Shown: positions 1-9,596 of the stretch, one piece after another
Layout: every line of letters starts with the position of its first letter
Numbering within the stretch: position 1 is the stretch's first letter
Source of the DNA: UBA3263 sp964586765
GTDB lineage: Bacteria > Bacteroidota > Bacteroidia > Bacteroidales > Muribaculaceae
Reading direction: 5' to 3'
NCBI GenBank assembly: GCA_964586765.1
Contig: CAZPHN010000005.1
Span: 28,278 to 92,277, forward strand
DNA: 64,000 bases
The notes under the pieces: model-generated
The model's database searches: none
What the model saw: the letters and a program-made list of their open reading frames with translations, nothing else
Told to the model about the DNA's origin: nothing
Translations under genes and position numbers: made by a program

Positions 1-228
1 TACGAAGGTAATTTCAAGCACCGACTTTTCTGAAGGTACGGTCAGGGCGAACTTGCCGTCAATATCGGTTGCAGTACCAACCGAGGTCTTGCCTTTCAGT
101 CTCACCGACGCACCGATAATCGGTTCCTGTTCGACCTTATCCATCACCGTACCGGTCACGGTTATATCCGCGAACGCAGCCAGTGAAGCGAGCATAAACA
201 GCAAAAATGTTGCTAAATGTTTACCCAT
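1..228 (-). CDS. SusC-like TonB-dependent outer-membrane receptor, N-terminal fragment (partial at window edge)
   Basis: Only the first 76 residues are inside the window; the gene runs off the left edge. Residues 1-20 (MGKHLATFLLFMLASLAAFA) are a signal peptide. From about residue 23 there is a carboxypeptidase-regulatory-like beta-sandwich, seen as VTGTVMD, EPIIGASVRLKG and GTATDIDGKFAL. In Bacteroidota this is the usual opening of SusC-type receptors that import glycans or other nutrients with TonB energy; the plug and barrel would lie outside. The gene has its own promoter and a leader of about 130 bases, so it is separate from the GH89 operon upstream. Another protein with this N-terminal domain cannot be excluded. 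Confidence 0.8.
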   Translation of the reverse strand, partial: MGKHLATFLLFMLASLAAFADITVTGTVMDKVEQEPIIGASVRLKGKTSVGTATDIDGKFALTVPSEKSVLEITFV

Positions 229-278
229 AAGGATCTCTGATAGTGAATGGTTTAATAATTAATCGTTAGTTGTTTACA

Positions 279-298
279 TCAGCCCCGGAAGAGGCTGA
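279..298 (-). other. Hairpin in the leader of the SusC-like gene
   Basis: TCAGCC at 279-284 pairs with GGCTGA at 293-298 around an eight-base loop, between the promoter at 361-368 and the start codon at 228. It could be a small structural or regulatory element in the leader RNA. Nothing else in the sequence shows a function. Confidence 0.3.
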
Positions 299-360
299 CG
301 CGAAGGAGAAATTGTGTAGACATGACGAGAAATAGCTCAAACATATCCTTTTTACCGCTA

Positions 361-392
361 CAAAGTTACGAAGAATTTACAAAATGCGCAAA
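361..392 (-). promoter_or_regulatory. Bacteroidota promoter of the SusC-like gene
   Basis: On the minus strand TTTG (392-389), 20 bases, then TAACTTTG (368-361). This fits the Bacteroidota primary-sigma consensus TTTG-N19/20-TAnnTTTG. It predicts a leader of about 130 bases for the receptor gene. Confidence 0.7.
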
Positions 393-487
393 TTTTCATA
401 TGTTTTTTAACATATTTCTTTATTTTTTCGGTAAAATCCTTACATTTTGAAAAACGAAGCCGCAACGCGACATATTGCATTGCGGCG

Positions 488-527
488 AAAAAAATAAACG
501 GTTGTCAGGATTATCTGACAACCGTTT
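488..527 (-). terminator. Intrinsic terminator of the C10-GH89 operon, overlapping the end of the GH89 gene
   Basis: A perfect 13-bp stem (515-527 with 496-508) and six-base loop is followed on the minus strand by A and a run of seven T. The 5' arm lies inside the coding sequence and encodes the final residues (KTVVR); the stop codon is in the loop. Confidence 0.85.
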
Positions 528-3500
528 TAGTACCGTTAATAATGTAAATTCCACCTGATGGCGTGGCTACACGCTGTCCGCGCAGATTAAATATCTCATC
601 CGGACCTGACACGCCGCTCACCCCGGAGATAGAGGAATCCTTGTCATACCGGAAACTGTCTGCGGTAAGTCCGGAATCTGCAAGAATGTATGAGGAGTTT
701 TCGGGAATAACACCCCCGTCATGGCGCACAAAGCGGTCACCCTCCAACAGATAAAAGGAATCAGAGGTTCGCAGGGCAACGGTTGTACCTTTAAGCATAT
801 TTCCGGTCAAAGCCTCCAGAGGCTTATCAGCCTCCGCTACGGCAAAAGTGTCATTACCGTCAACAACCAGCAGCGGTTCTCCGGCAGGAATAACCGCGCC
901 TTCTTCAATTTTGAACAAGGTTCCGCCCTCGGCGTTTGAGACGGAGCTTACGCCATTGACATTTCCGCCGGCGGGGACAATGACGTCAACGGGAAAGCAA
1001 ACCGCAACGGGATAACCCGCGCCGGCTCCCGCGCTGACCGACGCAACGGGAGTGAACGAAAAAAGATGAGGTTTGGAACTGAGAGCCAATGCGCCATTAG
1101 AGCATGTAAGGTATTTTCCGGAGCTGCTCTCACTTGCAAACTGCATGGCGGGGGCAGACTTGCCATACACTATGCTTGGAGTAAACTTGCCGACGGTAGA
1201 ACCGACGGTTGTGCCTTTTGCAGCGAGATAGAGACCGGAGTTAGCGTGGAGCAAGGATTTGTCATCACCAATCCGCCAGATGGCGGCAAGCGGGTTTGTC
1301 AGGTCTTTTGACAGCACTTTAGTATCAGTCGGGGTGCCATTTTCCATAACGGGCAATGCGCCTACATGCGCGCCGTCGGCAGACGCAAGAAAAATCGGTT
1401 TGCCATAAAGACGTCCCTCCGGATAGGCAAGACATTTTTCAGCCGCCGTTTTCTCATAAAGCACTCCGGCATTTTCAACAGCGTAGGCGCAATCCTGCCC
1501 CGCATGAAAATCCGTCAGGTTGCGGCATCCGGCAAAAAGTGTTCCGGGAACCACATCGGCATCCGGCTTACAGAAAGAGACGGTTACGCTCATACCCGCG
1601 GGCATATTGGTGGCAAAACGCCATACGGACTGCATATTCGAAGAGTTTGTGAGTGTTTTGGTCACACTCTCGCCCGACGCATTATATATAGTGAACTGTG
1701 TCTTTTTATTTCCAAGATATTCAGCGACGATATGAAACCTACCGGCAATATTGATGGGGAAATTTACCGCCGATGCCGAGTCCCACTTGATATCGACCGT
1801 ACCGTCAGCTCTCAGATAAATCTGTGACCATCCGTTGGAATAATTGTCGGCAAGTCCGTTATTTCCGTTTGCAAAAATGACGGAACCATACTGATTATAC
1901 GTCATTCCGTTATTAAAACCGTCAATTTTCATCACAAAAGGGTCTTTGTATTCAACCAAAGGCGAACTTTGTGACGCTACCGTACCGTTAGCCAACTTGA
2001 GAGATATGACCTGACCTGCGCCGTTTCCCTCTACGGGGTCGGTCTTATATATAAGGTCACCGGGAGCTACAAGCCGACGGTCAGGGACAGTCACGGAGCG
2101 CAGAACAGCGTTTCCGGCAAAAACCTCGGGCAAAATATAGTCAATGTCGGCACACAAAGCGTTATGCCGGGTCGAAAAATCAAGATTAGGCTCACCCTCC
2201 GTCTCCACTCCGGCAATATATGAGCGACCTTCGGGGTCCAGACCCCACCTCAGCGACCAGCCATCGACTTCAAGCGGCAATCTCTCAAAAACCGCCGTAA
2301 TATCGGCGTTATCATAGGCGGTAAAGACAATGCTGTTGCCGTTACACCACGACTCGGGGAGCGTGCGCCCGTGCTGGTCCTCCCAACGCGCGAAACGATA
2401 ACCGGGATTGGCAAATGCGGTCAGGATGACCTTCTCGCCGGGATTATACATGTTTGTGGAGTTTTCCGAGCGTACCGTACCCATGCGTTCATCACATGAG
2501 TTTACCGTAACTTTGGTAACATAATCCACCGCCTCTTTTACTTCAAGGAGAATTTCGTAAATCTGACGGTTGGTCTTTGCCTTGGGATTGAAACATTCAT
2601 ACTCGCTATTCCATGCCGCGTCAAACCAAGGTGAATCGAAACGCAGACGGATATGGGTTGTGGCGTCAGGTGCATCAAAAGGCAGAAGAACGCGGAAATG
2701 ACCCGCGGCTACCTCCGGATTATTGTTATTGTGATATGCACCGTATTTGCCAAGGAACTCAGGAGCGGTCATTTCAAAAGTACCATCGGCATTCAGGTCG
2801 GCAAACGCAGTAAAGAAAAGCCACTTCAAGCCGCCGGCATCAGTCCAGTCGATAGAGAACTCGCCGCCGGGAGCCGCCTTAATTCGCTGCGTGAGGCAGA
2901 TAAACTGCTCATCGGGAACATCTTCAGTCTCAAAAAGCTTCGTTGTCTCGTTATTCTGAGTAACAGACATTGTCTTTACATACTGCTGGTTGTCACGCAT
3001 CACGGACACGTCGGAAGAGTCCACCTCAGGAACTCCCCACTTGTTGTTGACAAAATGAGCGGTAAACGCGGCGGTTTCCTTGCCATAATAGGTCATCGGA
3101 TTGTCATTGCCTGCGTTTTTGCCCTCCTCATCTTCCCAGTAAGAGAAATCGTAGAGCGGAGTTGCGTGTGCGCGCAAAACCACCGGGTCGGTGTTGGTCA
3201 CGCTGAGCGCGTCAGTCCCGTCAATACTTACGGTGCCTTTGGCAGAGTCAGAGGTGGCAACACTTACCGTGCGCGGTTCGGTGATATCCTCCACAATCTG
3301 CAATGTGTAGCTGAACTGCGTGCCGTCAGCAAGGGTTATGCGACACACGCGCTCGCCGATGGGTGCGTCCGCCGGGATTTGGAAACCTTCGTCCCCGGCA
3401 GATATTTCATTAGCCTCAAAAATGCCGTTTTTGCTGAAATCAATCGCAATTTCGGCAATTTCCGTACCGGAAACGTCAAAATCAGGCTTATAAACCACAT

Positions 3501-5748
3501 CACGCGCACCTTTATCGTAAATATTTCTGACTTTATCAGTCAAAATCATGCGCGGAACGTAATAAGGCTCGGAATCCTTCAGTTTCGAAGTAAAGGGCGA
3601 CAGATATTTGGGCAAAATACGCGCGATTGTCTCGCGGGTTTCGCCCACGGGTTCGGTCGGATAAACGCCGGGATTACTGTGCGCCCACTTCCACTCCCAG
3701 TTAAACCATCCTCCGTCGGGGGCGGTCATGTTATGGTCAAACCAGTACTTCCAGCGTTCATAATAATAGTCTTTCAGCAAACCGCCCCACTCGCGATAAG
3801 AATAATCACGGAGCTGTCCGCCCTCCGCCTGATTATAGTCACCCCAAGTGGATATCAGCGTGCGCGCATTATTCAGCTCGAGCCAGTCGCGGTCAGCCTG
3901 AGTGGTGCCGTCAACTTCGTTTGCCATGTCGCGCGCGCGCTGGGTCCAGTGACCGAGCATAAACTCTGTATTTGTGTTCAGAACCTCGTCAAGGTCAAGT
4001 ATTAGCTGCAGGAAAGCGTCACGACGGGCATTGAATTTCTCGGTATTGCCCGAAACGTTAGCCTCCTTTATACCGACCATAAGCTGGCGGGCATAATCAG
4101 AAAGAGCCTGACGTGTCTGGTCACATAAGTCAAACGAATAATTCTCGCCGTCAAGACCTGCGTTAAGAAGCTTATAGGTAGCGCGGGCAACATCCTGCGG
4201 GTCATAGAAAATGCCGTCAAAACCCCATGTCGACACCTTCTTGCCGTCAAGATTCGGACGCGCGCAAAGAATTGCCTCCTGCGGACCCTGCCCGGAGCCT
4301 TTGCAGTCAAGTGTAGAAGTGCGGATTATCTCCCATGCGTCGGCAGCATCCTTATTTTCGACGCCGTAGCGACGGGTAGAATAATCGGCAAACCATTTTG
4401 CGGCATCCGGCTTGGAATCATACCAAGGAAGCTCGAACAGCAAATCATATGACACCGGAGTCTGTTCGATAGCCTCTGGAGAGGCACCGACGCCTTTTAC
4501 GGTCGATTTTGAGGTTTTGGCATCCCAATATCCGTCAATAACGGACTGAACACGTCCGAAATATCCTGAACGACCACCAAAGTTGAAAATAGTCGAATAG
4601 ACAACATCATGAGCTCCGTAATTGCTCCAGTTAGGACGACCATCGGCGTAAAGGTCGAGCACAATCAGTTTTCCTACGGGAACATTGTTAAGACACTCAT
4701 GCTGCTTGGCGTTCCATTGCCACGACTGGATAACCCACTTCGAAGCGGGATTATTAGCCTCCATAGCCTCATAATAACGCTTATAGACGGTAGCGGCATC
4801 AAGATTGACACTTCCACCCTCATGGAAGGGGTCCATAGAGTAATACTTACTTTCGCCGAGCACTTCCCTTACGCGATTATAAAACTTTGTGGCAACTTCA
4901 TTGAATTTTGCGTCGGCAGGATTGGCAAGATAAGGACGTTTGAAACCACACCAGTTTCCCTGACCGACGGTTTTGATACCGGTTTTGGCGGTAAACGTGC
5001 TGGGAAGTTGCGCAAATCCGGGCAAAACCGGTTCTATTCCGAGCGAGCGCATACGGTCTCCAATCTGCTTGCCTAACTGCGCCTGACGCTTATACCACCA
5101 GTCCGGGTTGGGTCCGCCCCACCCTTCAAGGTTATTCATTCCGAACCAAGCCATAAAGCATGGACCGGCAACGTAATCGTTGACCTCGCTTTGGGAATAG
5201 CCGTAGTCATCCATCAGGAATTTGCGCCAGACTTCCTCCACTCCTATAATCTGAAGCGGCATATTGATGCCACGCAGAGCCATCCAGTCGATTTCCTCCT
5301 GCCAGCGGTCCCAAGTCCACGTACTCATTGAGTATGAGAATGTACAGTAATTGAGATAATAGCGGTATACGGCGTCGGTGCTGTGGCGTTCTTCCGTTTC
5401 AGGAACCGGCAGATTTACGCCGGAAAGGTCCATTCGCGGACAGTTCCACGTCAAATTGATATTGGCGTTATGATTAAGGTACCAACCTATGCCGGTGGTC
5501 AACGCCGAGAGGGTCGAGCCCTTGATACAGGGTTTACCATCTGACGCCGTGATGATGAATGTCTCCTTGCCATTGTCAGCCAGAGTCTCATCAACCACAG
5601 TTACAAACTTATCGGACGTACCGGAACCGCCGATGCGGTTGAGAAGTTCCGATACGGCAACCGGATTACTTTCAAGCGCGAAGGCTCCGAGCCATAAGCC
5701 CAGAGCCATCACGGTAGAAGTTATTCGCGTGAACAATTTCATATACAT
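511..5748 (-). CDS. Secreted alpha-N-acetylglucosaminidase (GH89, NAGLU-like) with accessory modules and C-terminal sorting tail
   Basis: Removes terminal alpha-linked GlcNAc, as found on gastric and duodenal mucin glycans or heparan sulphate. Signal peptide in the first 25 residues; GH89 N-terminal domain about 30-115, catalytic barrel about 125-460, helical domain to about 760. Likely catalytic acids are Glu310 (MDPFHEGG) and Glu439 (LLFELPWYD), matching human Glu316 and Glu446. Then come an InlB-type beta repeat (about 820-905), a GEVED-like domain (about 915-1075), a second InlB repeat (about 1078-1155), an LRR_5/laminin-like stretch, a beta module shared with the 49.6-kb protein, and the tail IFNLRGQRVATPSGGIYIIN. 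At 1745 residues it is more than twice a bare GH89 enzyme. It starts 2 bases after the C10 protease stop (same operon). The second Met at 5742 gives a cleaner signal peptide and may be the real start. Confidence 0.93.
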   Translation of the reverse strand: MYMKLFTRITSTVMALGLWLGAFALESNPVAVSELLNRIGGSGTSDKFVTVVDETLADNGKETFIITASDGKPCIKGSTLSALTTGIGWYLNHNANINLTWNCPRMDLSGVNLPVPETEERHSTDAVYRYYLNYCTFSYSMSTWTWDRWQEEIDWMALRGINMPLQIIGVEEVWRKFLMDDYGYSQSEVNDYVAGPCFMAWFGMNNLEGWGGPNPDWWYKRQAQLGKQIGDRMRSLGIEPVLPGFAQLPSTFTAKTGIKTVGQGNWCGFKRPYLANPADAKFNEVATKFYNRVREVLGESKYYSMDPFHEGGSVNLDAATVYKRYYEAMEANNPASKWVIQSWQWNAKQHECLNNVPVGKLIVLDLYADGRPNWSNYGAHDVVYSTIFNFGGRSGYFGRVQSVIDGYWDAKTSKSTVKGVGASPEAIEQTPVSYDLLFELPWYDSKPDAAKWFADYSTRRYGVENKDAADAWEIIRTSTLDCKGSGQGPQEAILCARPNLDGKKVSTWGFDGIFYDPQDVARATYKLLNAGLDGENYSFDLCDQTRQALSDYARQLMVGIKEANVSGNTEKFNARRDAFLQLILDLDEVLNTNTEFMLGHWTQRARDMANEVDGTTQADRDWLELNNARTLISTWGDYNQAEGGQLRDYSYREWGGLLKDYYYERWKYWFDHNMTAPDGGWFNWEWKWAHSNPGVYPTEPVGETRETIARILPKYLSPFTSKLKDSEPYYVPRMILTDKVRNIYDKGARDVVYKPDFDVSGTEIAEIAIDFSKNGIFEANEISAGDEGFQIPADAPIGERVCRITLADGTQFSYTLQIVEDITEPRTVSVATSDSAKGTVSIDGTDALSVTNTDPVVLRAHATPLYDFSYWEDEEGKNAGNDNPMTYYGKETAAFTAHFVNNKWGVPEVDSSDVSVMRDNQQYVKTMSVTQNNETTKLFETEDVPDEQFICLTQRIKAAPGGEFSIDWTDAGGLKWLFFTAFADLNADGTFEMTAPEFLGKYGAYHNNNNPEVAAGHFRVLLPFDAPDATTHIRLRFDSPWFDAAWNSEYECFNPKAKTNRQIYEILLEVKEAVDYVTKVTVNSCDERMGTVRSENSTNMYNPGEKVILTAFANPGYRFARWEDQHGRTLPESWCNGNSIVFTAYDNADITAVFERLPLEVDGWSLRWGLDPEGRSYIAGVETEGEPNLDFSTRHNALCADIDYILPEVFAGNAVLRSVTVPDRRLVAPGDLIYKTDPVEGNGAGQVISLKLANGTVASQSSPLVEYKDPFVMKIDGFNNGMTYNQYGSVIFANGNNGLADNYSNGWSQIYLRADGTVDIKWDSASAVNFPINIAGRFHIVAEYLGNKKTQFTIYNASGESVTKTLTNSSNMQSVWRFATNMPAGMSVTVSFCKPDADVVPGTLFAGCRNLTDFHAGQDCAYAVENAGVLYEKTAAEKCLAYPEGRLYGKPIFLASADGAHVGALPVMENGTPTDTKVLSKDLTNPLAAIWRIGDDKSLLHANSGLYLAAKGTTVGSTVGKFTPSIVYGKSAPAMQFASESSSGKYLTCSNGALALSSKPHLFSFTPVASVSAGAGAGYPVAVCFPVDVIVPAGGNVNGVSSVSNAEGGTLFKIEEGAVIPAGEPLLVVDGNDTFAVAEADKPLEALTGNMLKGTTVALRTSDSFYLLEGDRFVRHDGGVIPENSSYILADSGLTADSFRYDKDSSISGVSGVSGPDEIFNLRGQRVATPSGGIYIINGTKTVVR

Positions 5749-5750
5749 AT

Positions 5751-8700
5751 TTATATTTTACGGAGTTCAGATTTACCGTTCCTGCGGACAATTACAATTC
5801 CGGCTGGTTTAATCAGGCGGCGACCGGACAGGTCAAAGTACTCGGCATCAGAGTCCGCACTTACTTCCTCAATCGAATCAACCAGACCGCCTACCTTAAC
5901 AGTGATGGTCACAGGCGCAACTCCGGGTTGAACGGAGGAGAGAGTGACTGTTGCCTCGCCATTAGAAAGAGGTGTGAGATGAAGCTCGGTGCCTTCTACC
6001 GACGCATCAAGGACGGTCAGGTCAGAAACTTCGACATTGAAGGCAAGGTTGACATTCTCCGCGGGAGCGACCTCAAAGTTCACAACCTTAGCGACTCCAT
6101 CCTCGATTTCAACCTCAGCAGGAGCCTTAAGTTCGGTTATTTTCGAATAAAGGCGACCACGATAGTGGAATGCCGGGTCATATGTATCATACTTGGCAGC
6201 ATCAACATAAAATCCCACAGCCGGGTTAACCGAGCCGAAACCTATAACAGAATTCACGAACGGAGCCTCATCGGCATTGAATACCACGGAACGGAGCGAC
6301 GCTGTGCCGCGGAAGGCATTGAGACCTATATTTTTCAGGGTATTGGGCAATGTAAGTTCTTCGAGCTTAGAGCAACGGTCAAACGCACCGGGAGCGACGG
6401 CAACTACGGGAGAACCGGCAACCTCGGCGGGAATTACGAGCGAGGCGGGAAGCTCGCCGCTAAATCCGGTGACCGTCAAGCCACCAAATTCCTCATCATA
6501 ACCATAAGTCATACCGTCCTTGTTAACCCCTATAACTACGTCAACCGGGTAACTTACACGCACATTATCGGCTGTAGTCACAAACGCCATGGTATATACG
6601 CCAACGGAGAGGTCAGGCTTAACCGAGAATGACTTATCCTGCTTCCATGAGCCGTCGCCCTTGATAGCCGTATTATTTATGGCGTACTTGGCAACAGGAT
6701 TAGAGGTCTCGCCATGTTTGAAGAATGCCAGAGAGTAGTCAACATTCTGCGAATTAGATGTAACCACAGAGGTTACGCCCTTGAATTCATCACCGATAAC
6801 CATAGTGACCGGCTCGAGAGGCTGCATTTTTCCGTTAGCCCACAGTGCTACCTGATATGAGCCTTCAGTGGCGGCAACCTTAACGTCAGGACGCTTGCCT
6901 GCCAGAACCTCGATATTCATTACGGCAGCGTCAACAACGGGAGTATTATTCTTTACCCGAAGGAGTCGGAGTTCATATGTTCCCGGCTCAATCTGCTTAT
7001 TACTGTCATCAACTAACGAGAAATCGGCATCCAGCTTGAGACTTTCGCCCGAAGATATAGGCAGATAGCTCTTGACATTCTTGATTTTATAATTTACACC
7101 ACCTTTATAGAGGGCAAGGTCGATTTCTTCGCTGAAATCATGTTTGCCATAGTTGGTCAGCACACACTCGAAATGGTTTGCTTTATCAGCGGCATAGAAT
7201 TCATTTACCTTCCAGTCGCTGACTATCAGTTTCGGATTGTCGGCGGGAGCTACCGCAACAGAGATGCGTCCGGTGGAACTTACCTTGACAGTATAATGGT
7301 CAGGGGTAACTGAGGTACCCATGTATACATGAGGTCTCCAGTAGCCATTATCCTTGTAAGCCTTGATAGAATATGCGGGGTAAGCGTCATATTGAGCGTT
7401 TTTTTCAAGCAAATCGGCAGGTATTTTTACCGAAAATGAACTTTGAGGGTAATTTGCCTGAATACTTACATATTTTGTGGGAGCAATGTATATATCCTCG
7501 CTAACTCCGTCACGGTTCTCCAAGAGAAGTCCCATGCCTATATTTGCCGAATCAGGATATCTCAGCGCGTAAGTATAACCGAATGTATAGGTATCTTCCT
7601 TCACGCCCTGATAACTGATAGCAACGTTGTCATCCCACATCACCCTGACGGGAGCCACGGTGGTCAATTTTATCATTTCATCCTTCGGAGCCATCAAAAC
7701 GCTGACGTTCTGACCGAAGCTGTAACCGCCGGCAAAGCCTCCGGTACCGACGTAACGCGGATTGAGCGACGACAGACGGAAATAACCGTCGGCGGTTCCG
7801 CCCCAACCCCAGTTGAAATGGAAGAATCCATCCTCCGAGTAGCCGTCGCAGATAAATGCGTGACCGCCGGAACCCGAGCCTCCGTAACAAAGGGGCTTGC
7901 CTGCCTTAATCACTTCATAGCAGAAGGTTTCCCACTGGGGTGTGGTAGTTCCGTCGCGATAAACCACGAATGATTTTGTACCGTAGCCCATATACTTACG
8001 GATATTAGCCAGATTGAGTGTCGCGCCGGAAACTGAGCTGTAAGCGGTATTTACAGCCACACCACAGGCGAGCATCAGCTCAGCCACGGCGTTTTTCTCT
8101 GCCGTTGTTGCGGAACTGTCATAAACATCCTTCATCGCATCGAAATCAGGGGTATAGTTCGAGTAGTTGAACTCGACATTGGCTCCGTTGGTGGAGTAAG
8201 CCACGCTGCCGCTACCCTTGAAATAACCGATAGCCTTGATAGCCTGTGCCAGACAGGTTGCCACACATCCGGTCACGGCGCGAGAGCCGTTGACCGTAGG
8301 ACACTTCAGGTTAAACGGATTGGTCTGGTTCCACTTGGTCTTACATATGGGCTCAACCGGCTCCCATGAGTCATAAGCCTCATAGACCGATGAGAAGGGC
8401 TTTGCCTCAGCGTCCGTTCCATTAACGTCATAATAAGCGGCAATCTCCTCCTCATACTGACCGAGCCACCACTTCATATTGTCAGGAATTTCACTGAAAG
8501 AGCCTGAATCCGCAATACCGAGTACCGGTTCGAGCCTATCATCGGCTGACGCGATAATGAAACCGTCAGCACGGTCCGAACCGAACACATAATATGCCGG
8601 GCGTTCTTTATCAGCAGTAAATGCTGTATGTATCAGTTGAGGTTTAACACCCTTTGAAGCCAAACGCTTGCCGGCTGGAGCAGAAAAAGGAGTCTTATAT

Positions 8701-8807
8701 ACACGTGTAAGTGCTTCTTCTGATGAAAGTTGGCGTGCCATTGCAGGCTGCAGACACGTAACGACCGCAAGTCCTGCGGTCAGAATTTGCCAAATATTCT
8801 TTTTCAT
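5751..8807 (-). CDS. Secreted C10-family (streptopain-like) cysteine protease with LRR and C-terminal tail
   Basis: Extracellular cysteine protease of the SpeB/interpain type. Signal peptide 1-24; Spi-like inhibitory propeptide about 25-145; catalytic domain about 150-370 with nucleophile Cys181 (AVTGCVATCLAQ), His316 (GGHAFICDGY) and the tryptophan-rich loop FNWGWGGTADGYF. Next are about 400 residues of beta-sandwich repeats, one or two BspA-type LRR_5 repeats (about 800-850), a Big-like domain and a C-terminal tail (YFDLSGRRLIKPAGIVIVRR) like those of other secreted proteins in this window. At 1018 residues it is much longer than SpeB (about 400). First gene of an operon with GH89, so protein and glycan digestion of mucin may be co-expressed. 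Confidence 0.93.
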   Translation of the reverse strand: MKKNIWQILTAGLAVVTCLQPAMARQLSSEEALTRVYKTPFSAPAGKRLASKGVKPQLIHTAFTADKERPAYYVFGSDRADGFIIASADDRLEPVLGIADSGSFSEIPDNMKWWLGQYEEEIAAYYDVNGTDAEAKPFSSVYEAYDSWEPVEPICKTKWNQTNPFNLKCPTVNGSRAVTGCVATCLAQAIKAIGYFKGSGSVAYSTNGANVEFNYSNYTPDFDAMKDVYDSSATTAEKNAVAELMLACGVAVNTAYSSVSGATLNLANIRKYMGYGTKSFVVYRDGTTTPQWETFCYEVIKAGKPLCYGGSGSGGHAFICDGYSEDGFFHFNWGWGGTADGYFRLSSLNPRYVGTGGFAGGYSFGQNVSVLMAPKDEMIKLTTVAPVRVMWDDNVAISYQGVKEDTYTFGYTYALRYPDSANIGMGLLLENRDGVSEDIYIAPTKYVSIQANYPQSSFSVKIPADLLEKNAQYDAYPAYSIKAYKDNGYWRPHVYMGTSVTPDHYTVKVSSTGRISVAVAPADNPKLIVSDWKVNEFYAADKANHFECVLTNYGKHDFSEEIDLALYKGGVNYKIKNVKSYLPISSGESLKLDADFSLVDDSNKQIEPGTYELRLLRVKNNTPVVDAAVMNIEVLAGKRPDVKVAATEGSYQVALWANGKMQPLEPVTMVIGDEFKGVTSVVTSNSQNVDYSLAFFKHGETSNPVAKYAINNTAIKGDGSWKQDKSFSVKPDLSVGVYTMAFVTTADNVRVSYPVDVVIGVNKDGMTYGYDEEFGGLTVTGFSGELPASLVIPAEVAGSPVVAVAPGAFDRCSKLEELTLPNTLKNIGLNAFRGTASLRSVVFNADEAPFVNSVIGFGSVNPAVGFYVDAAKYDTYDPAFHYRGRLYSKITELKAPAEVEIEDGVAKVVNFEVAPAENVNLAFNVEVSDLTVLDASVEGTELHLTPLSNGEATVTLSSVQPGVAPVTITVKVGGLVDSIEEVSADSDAEYFDLSGRRLIKPAGIVIVRRNGKSELRKI

Positions 8808-8836
8808 GGAATGATAAATGATTGTTATTTATATTG

Positions 8837-8867
8837 CAAATATACCTTAACCCCCTGAAACATCAAA
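8837..8867 (-). promoter_or_regulatory. Promoter of the C10-GH89 operon
   Basis: Minus strand TTTG (8867-8864), 19 bases, TATATTTG (8844-8837). A near-consensus Bacteroidota promoter about 30 bases before the C10 start codon. Confidence 0.75.
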
Positions 8868-8890
8868 GTGTTTAACATTCATTAACACTT
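8866..8890 (-). terminator. Possible weak terminator after tcdA
   Basis: AAGTGTT (8866-8872) pairs with AACACTT (8884-8890) 14 bases after the tcdA stop. The stem is AT-rich and has only a short T-rich tail, so it is weak. It overlaps the -33 element of the C10 promoter. Confidence 0.35.
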
Positions 8891-8903
8891 ATGCGCACAT
8901 TAT

Positions 8904-9596
8904 TTAGATATCGCCTGTTACGAGCGACGCAAGTACCATTCCCCATGTGGCGGTAATCTGCATCAGCGACCCGTTAGGTCCATCCGGACGACCATTAGGA
9001 CGCACCTCATCGGAAAAAACGCACTTGAATTTCCGTCGCGGATACACTCCCTGACGCTTGAAACGCGAACGGAGAGCCGCCGCAAGCGGACAGCCTTTGA
9101 CCGACCAGAATTCCGCTACCTGAACCCTTGTGGGGTCAAGCTTGCGCGCCGCCCCCATCGAACTGAAAAGTTTCACTCCGCGGGTTTGCGTAGCACGCAA
9201 AATAAGCAGAGCCTTATCTGCCACGGAGTCAATCGCGTCCACCACATAATCATAACCGTCAAACGGGAACAGGGACTCTGTATCGGCAGAATAGCGTTCG
9301 GCGCGCGCAATGACCTCGCAATCAGGATTAATCGAGTGCAATCGCTCAGCCATCACCTCCACTTTGGGGCGTCCGACGGTCTGTAAGGTTGCCGGCAGCT
9401 GACGGTTGATATTAGAGGGCGCAACCAAATCCGGGTCAACTATCGTCAGGTGCCCTATACCGGTGCGGACCAACGCTTCGGCACACCAAGAGCCGACGCC
9501 GCCCACGCCGAATAATATAACCCGCGTCTGATTCAGTCGCGACATCTTATCCGCGCCGAGAAGCAATTCGGCGCGGTCAAACATTTCATTTTCCAT
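8904..9596 (-). CDS. tcdA: tRNA threonylcarbamoyladenosine dehydratase (TcdA/CsdL family)
   Basis: E1-like ThiF-fold enzyme that uses ATP to convert t6A37 of ANN-decoding tRNAs into the cyclic form ct6A. Visible features: nucleotide-binding GVGGVGSWCAEALVRTG, the family motif DPDLVAPSNINRQL, and DYVVDAIDSVADKALL. It has no C-terminal ubiquitin-like-transfer domain as in MoeB, and the length (230) fits TcdA. Start: a longer frame to 9611 would need TTG; ATG at 9596 overlaps the ribF stop by 11 bases and ATG at 9584 is also possible. Last gene of the mltG-HAD-ribF-tcdA operon. Confidence 0.9.
   Translation of the reverse strand: MENEMFDRAELLLGADKMSRLNQTRVILFGVGGVGSWCAEALVRTGIGHLTIVDPDLVAPSNINRQLPATLQTVGRPKVEVMAERLHSINPDCEVIARAERYSADTESLFPFDGYDYVVDAIDSVADKALLILRATQTRGVKLFSSMGAARKLDPTRVQVAEFWSVKGCPLAAALRSRFKRQGVYPRRKFKCVFSDEVRPNGRPDGPNGSLMQITATWGMVLASLVTGDI

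Noticed and set aside
459..486. Second hairpin (GCCGCAA/TTGCGGC) beside the GH89 terminator
   Set aside because: A 7-bp stem with a 14-base loop and no T run; the stronger hairpin at 496-527 already explains termination.
2653..4005. 450-codon open frame on the plus strand inside GH89
   Set aside because: Antisense shadow of a gene with clear domains; its translation shows no family motif or signal sequence.
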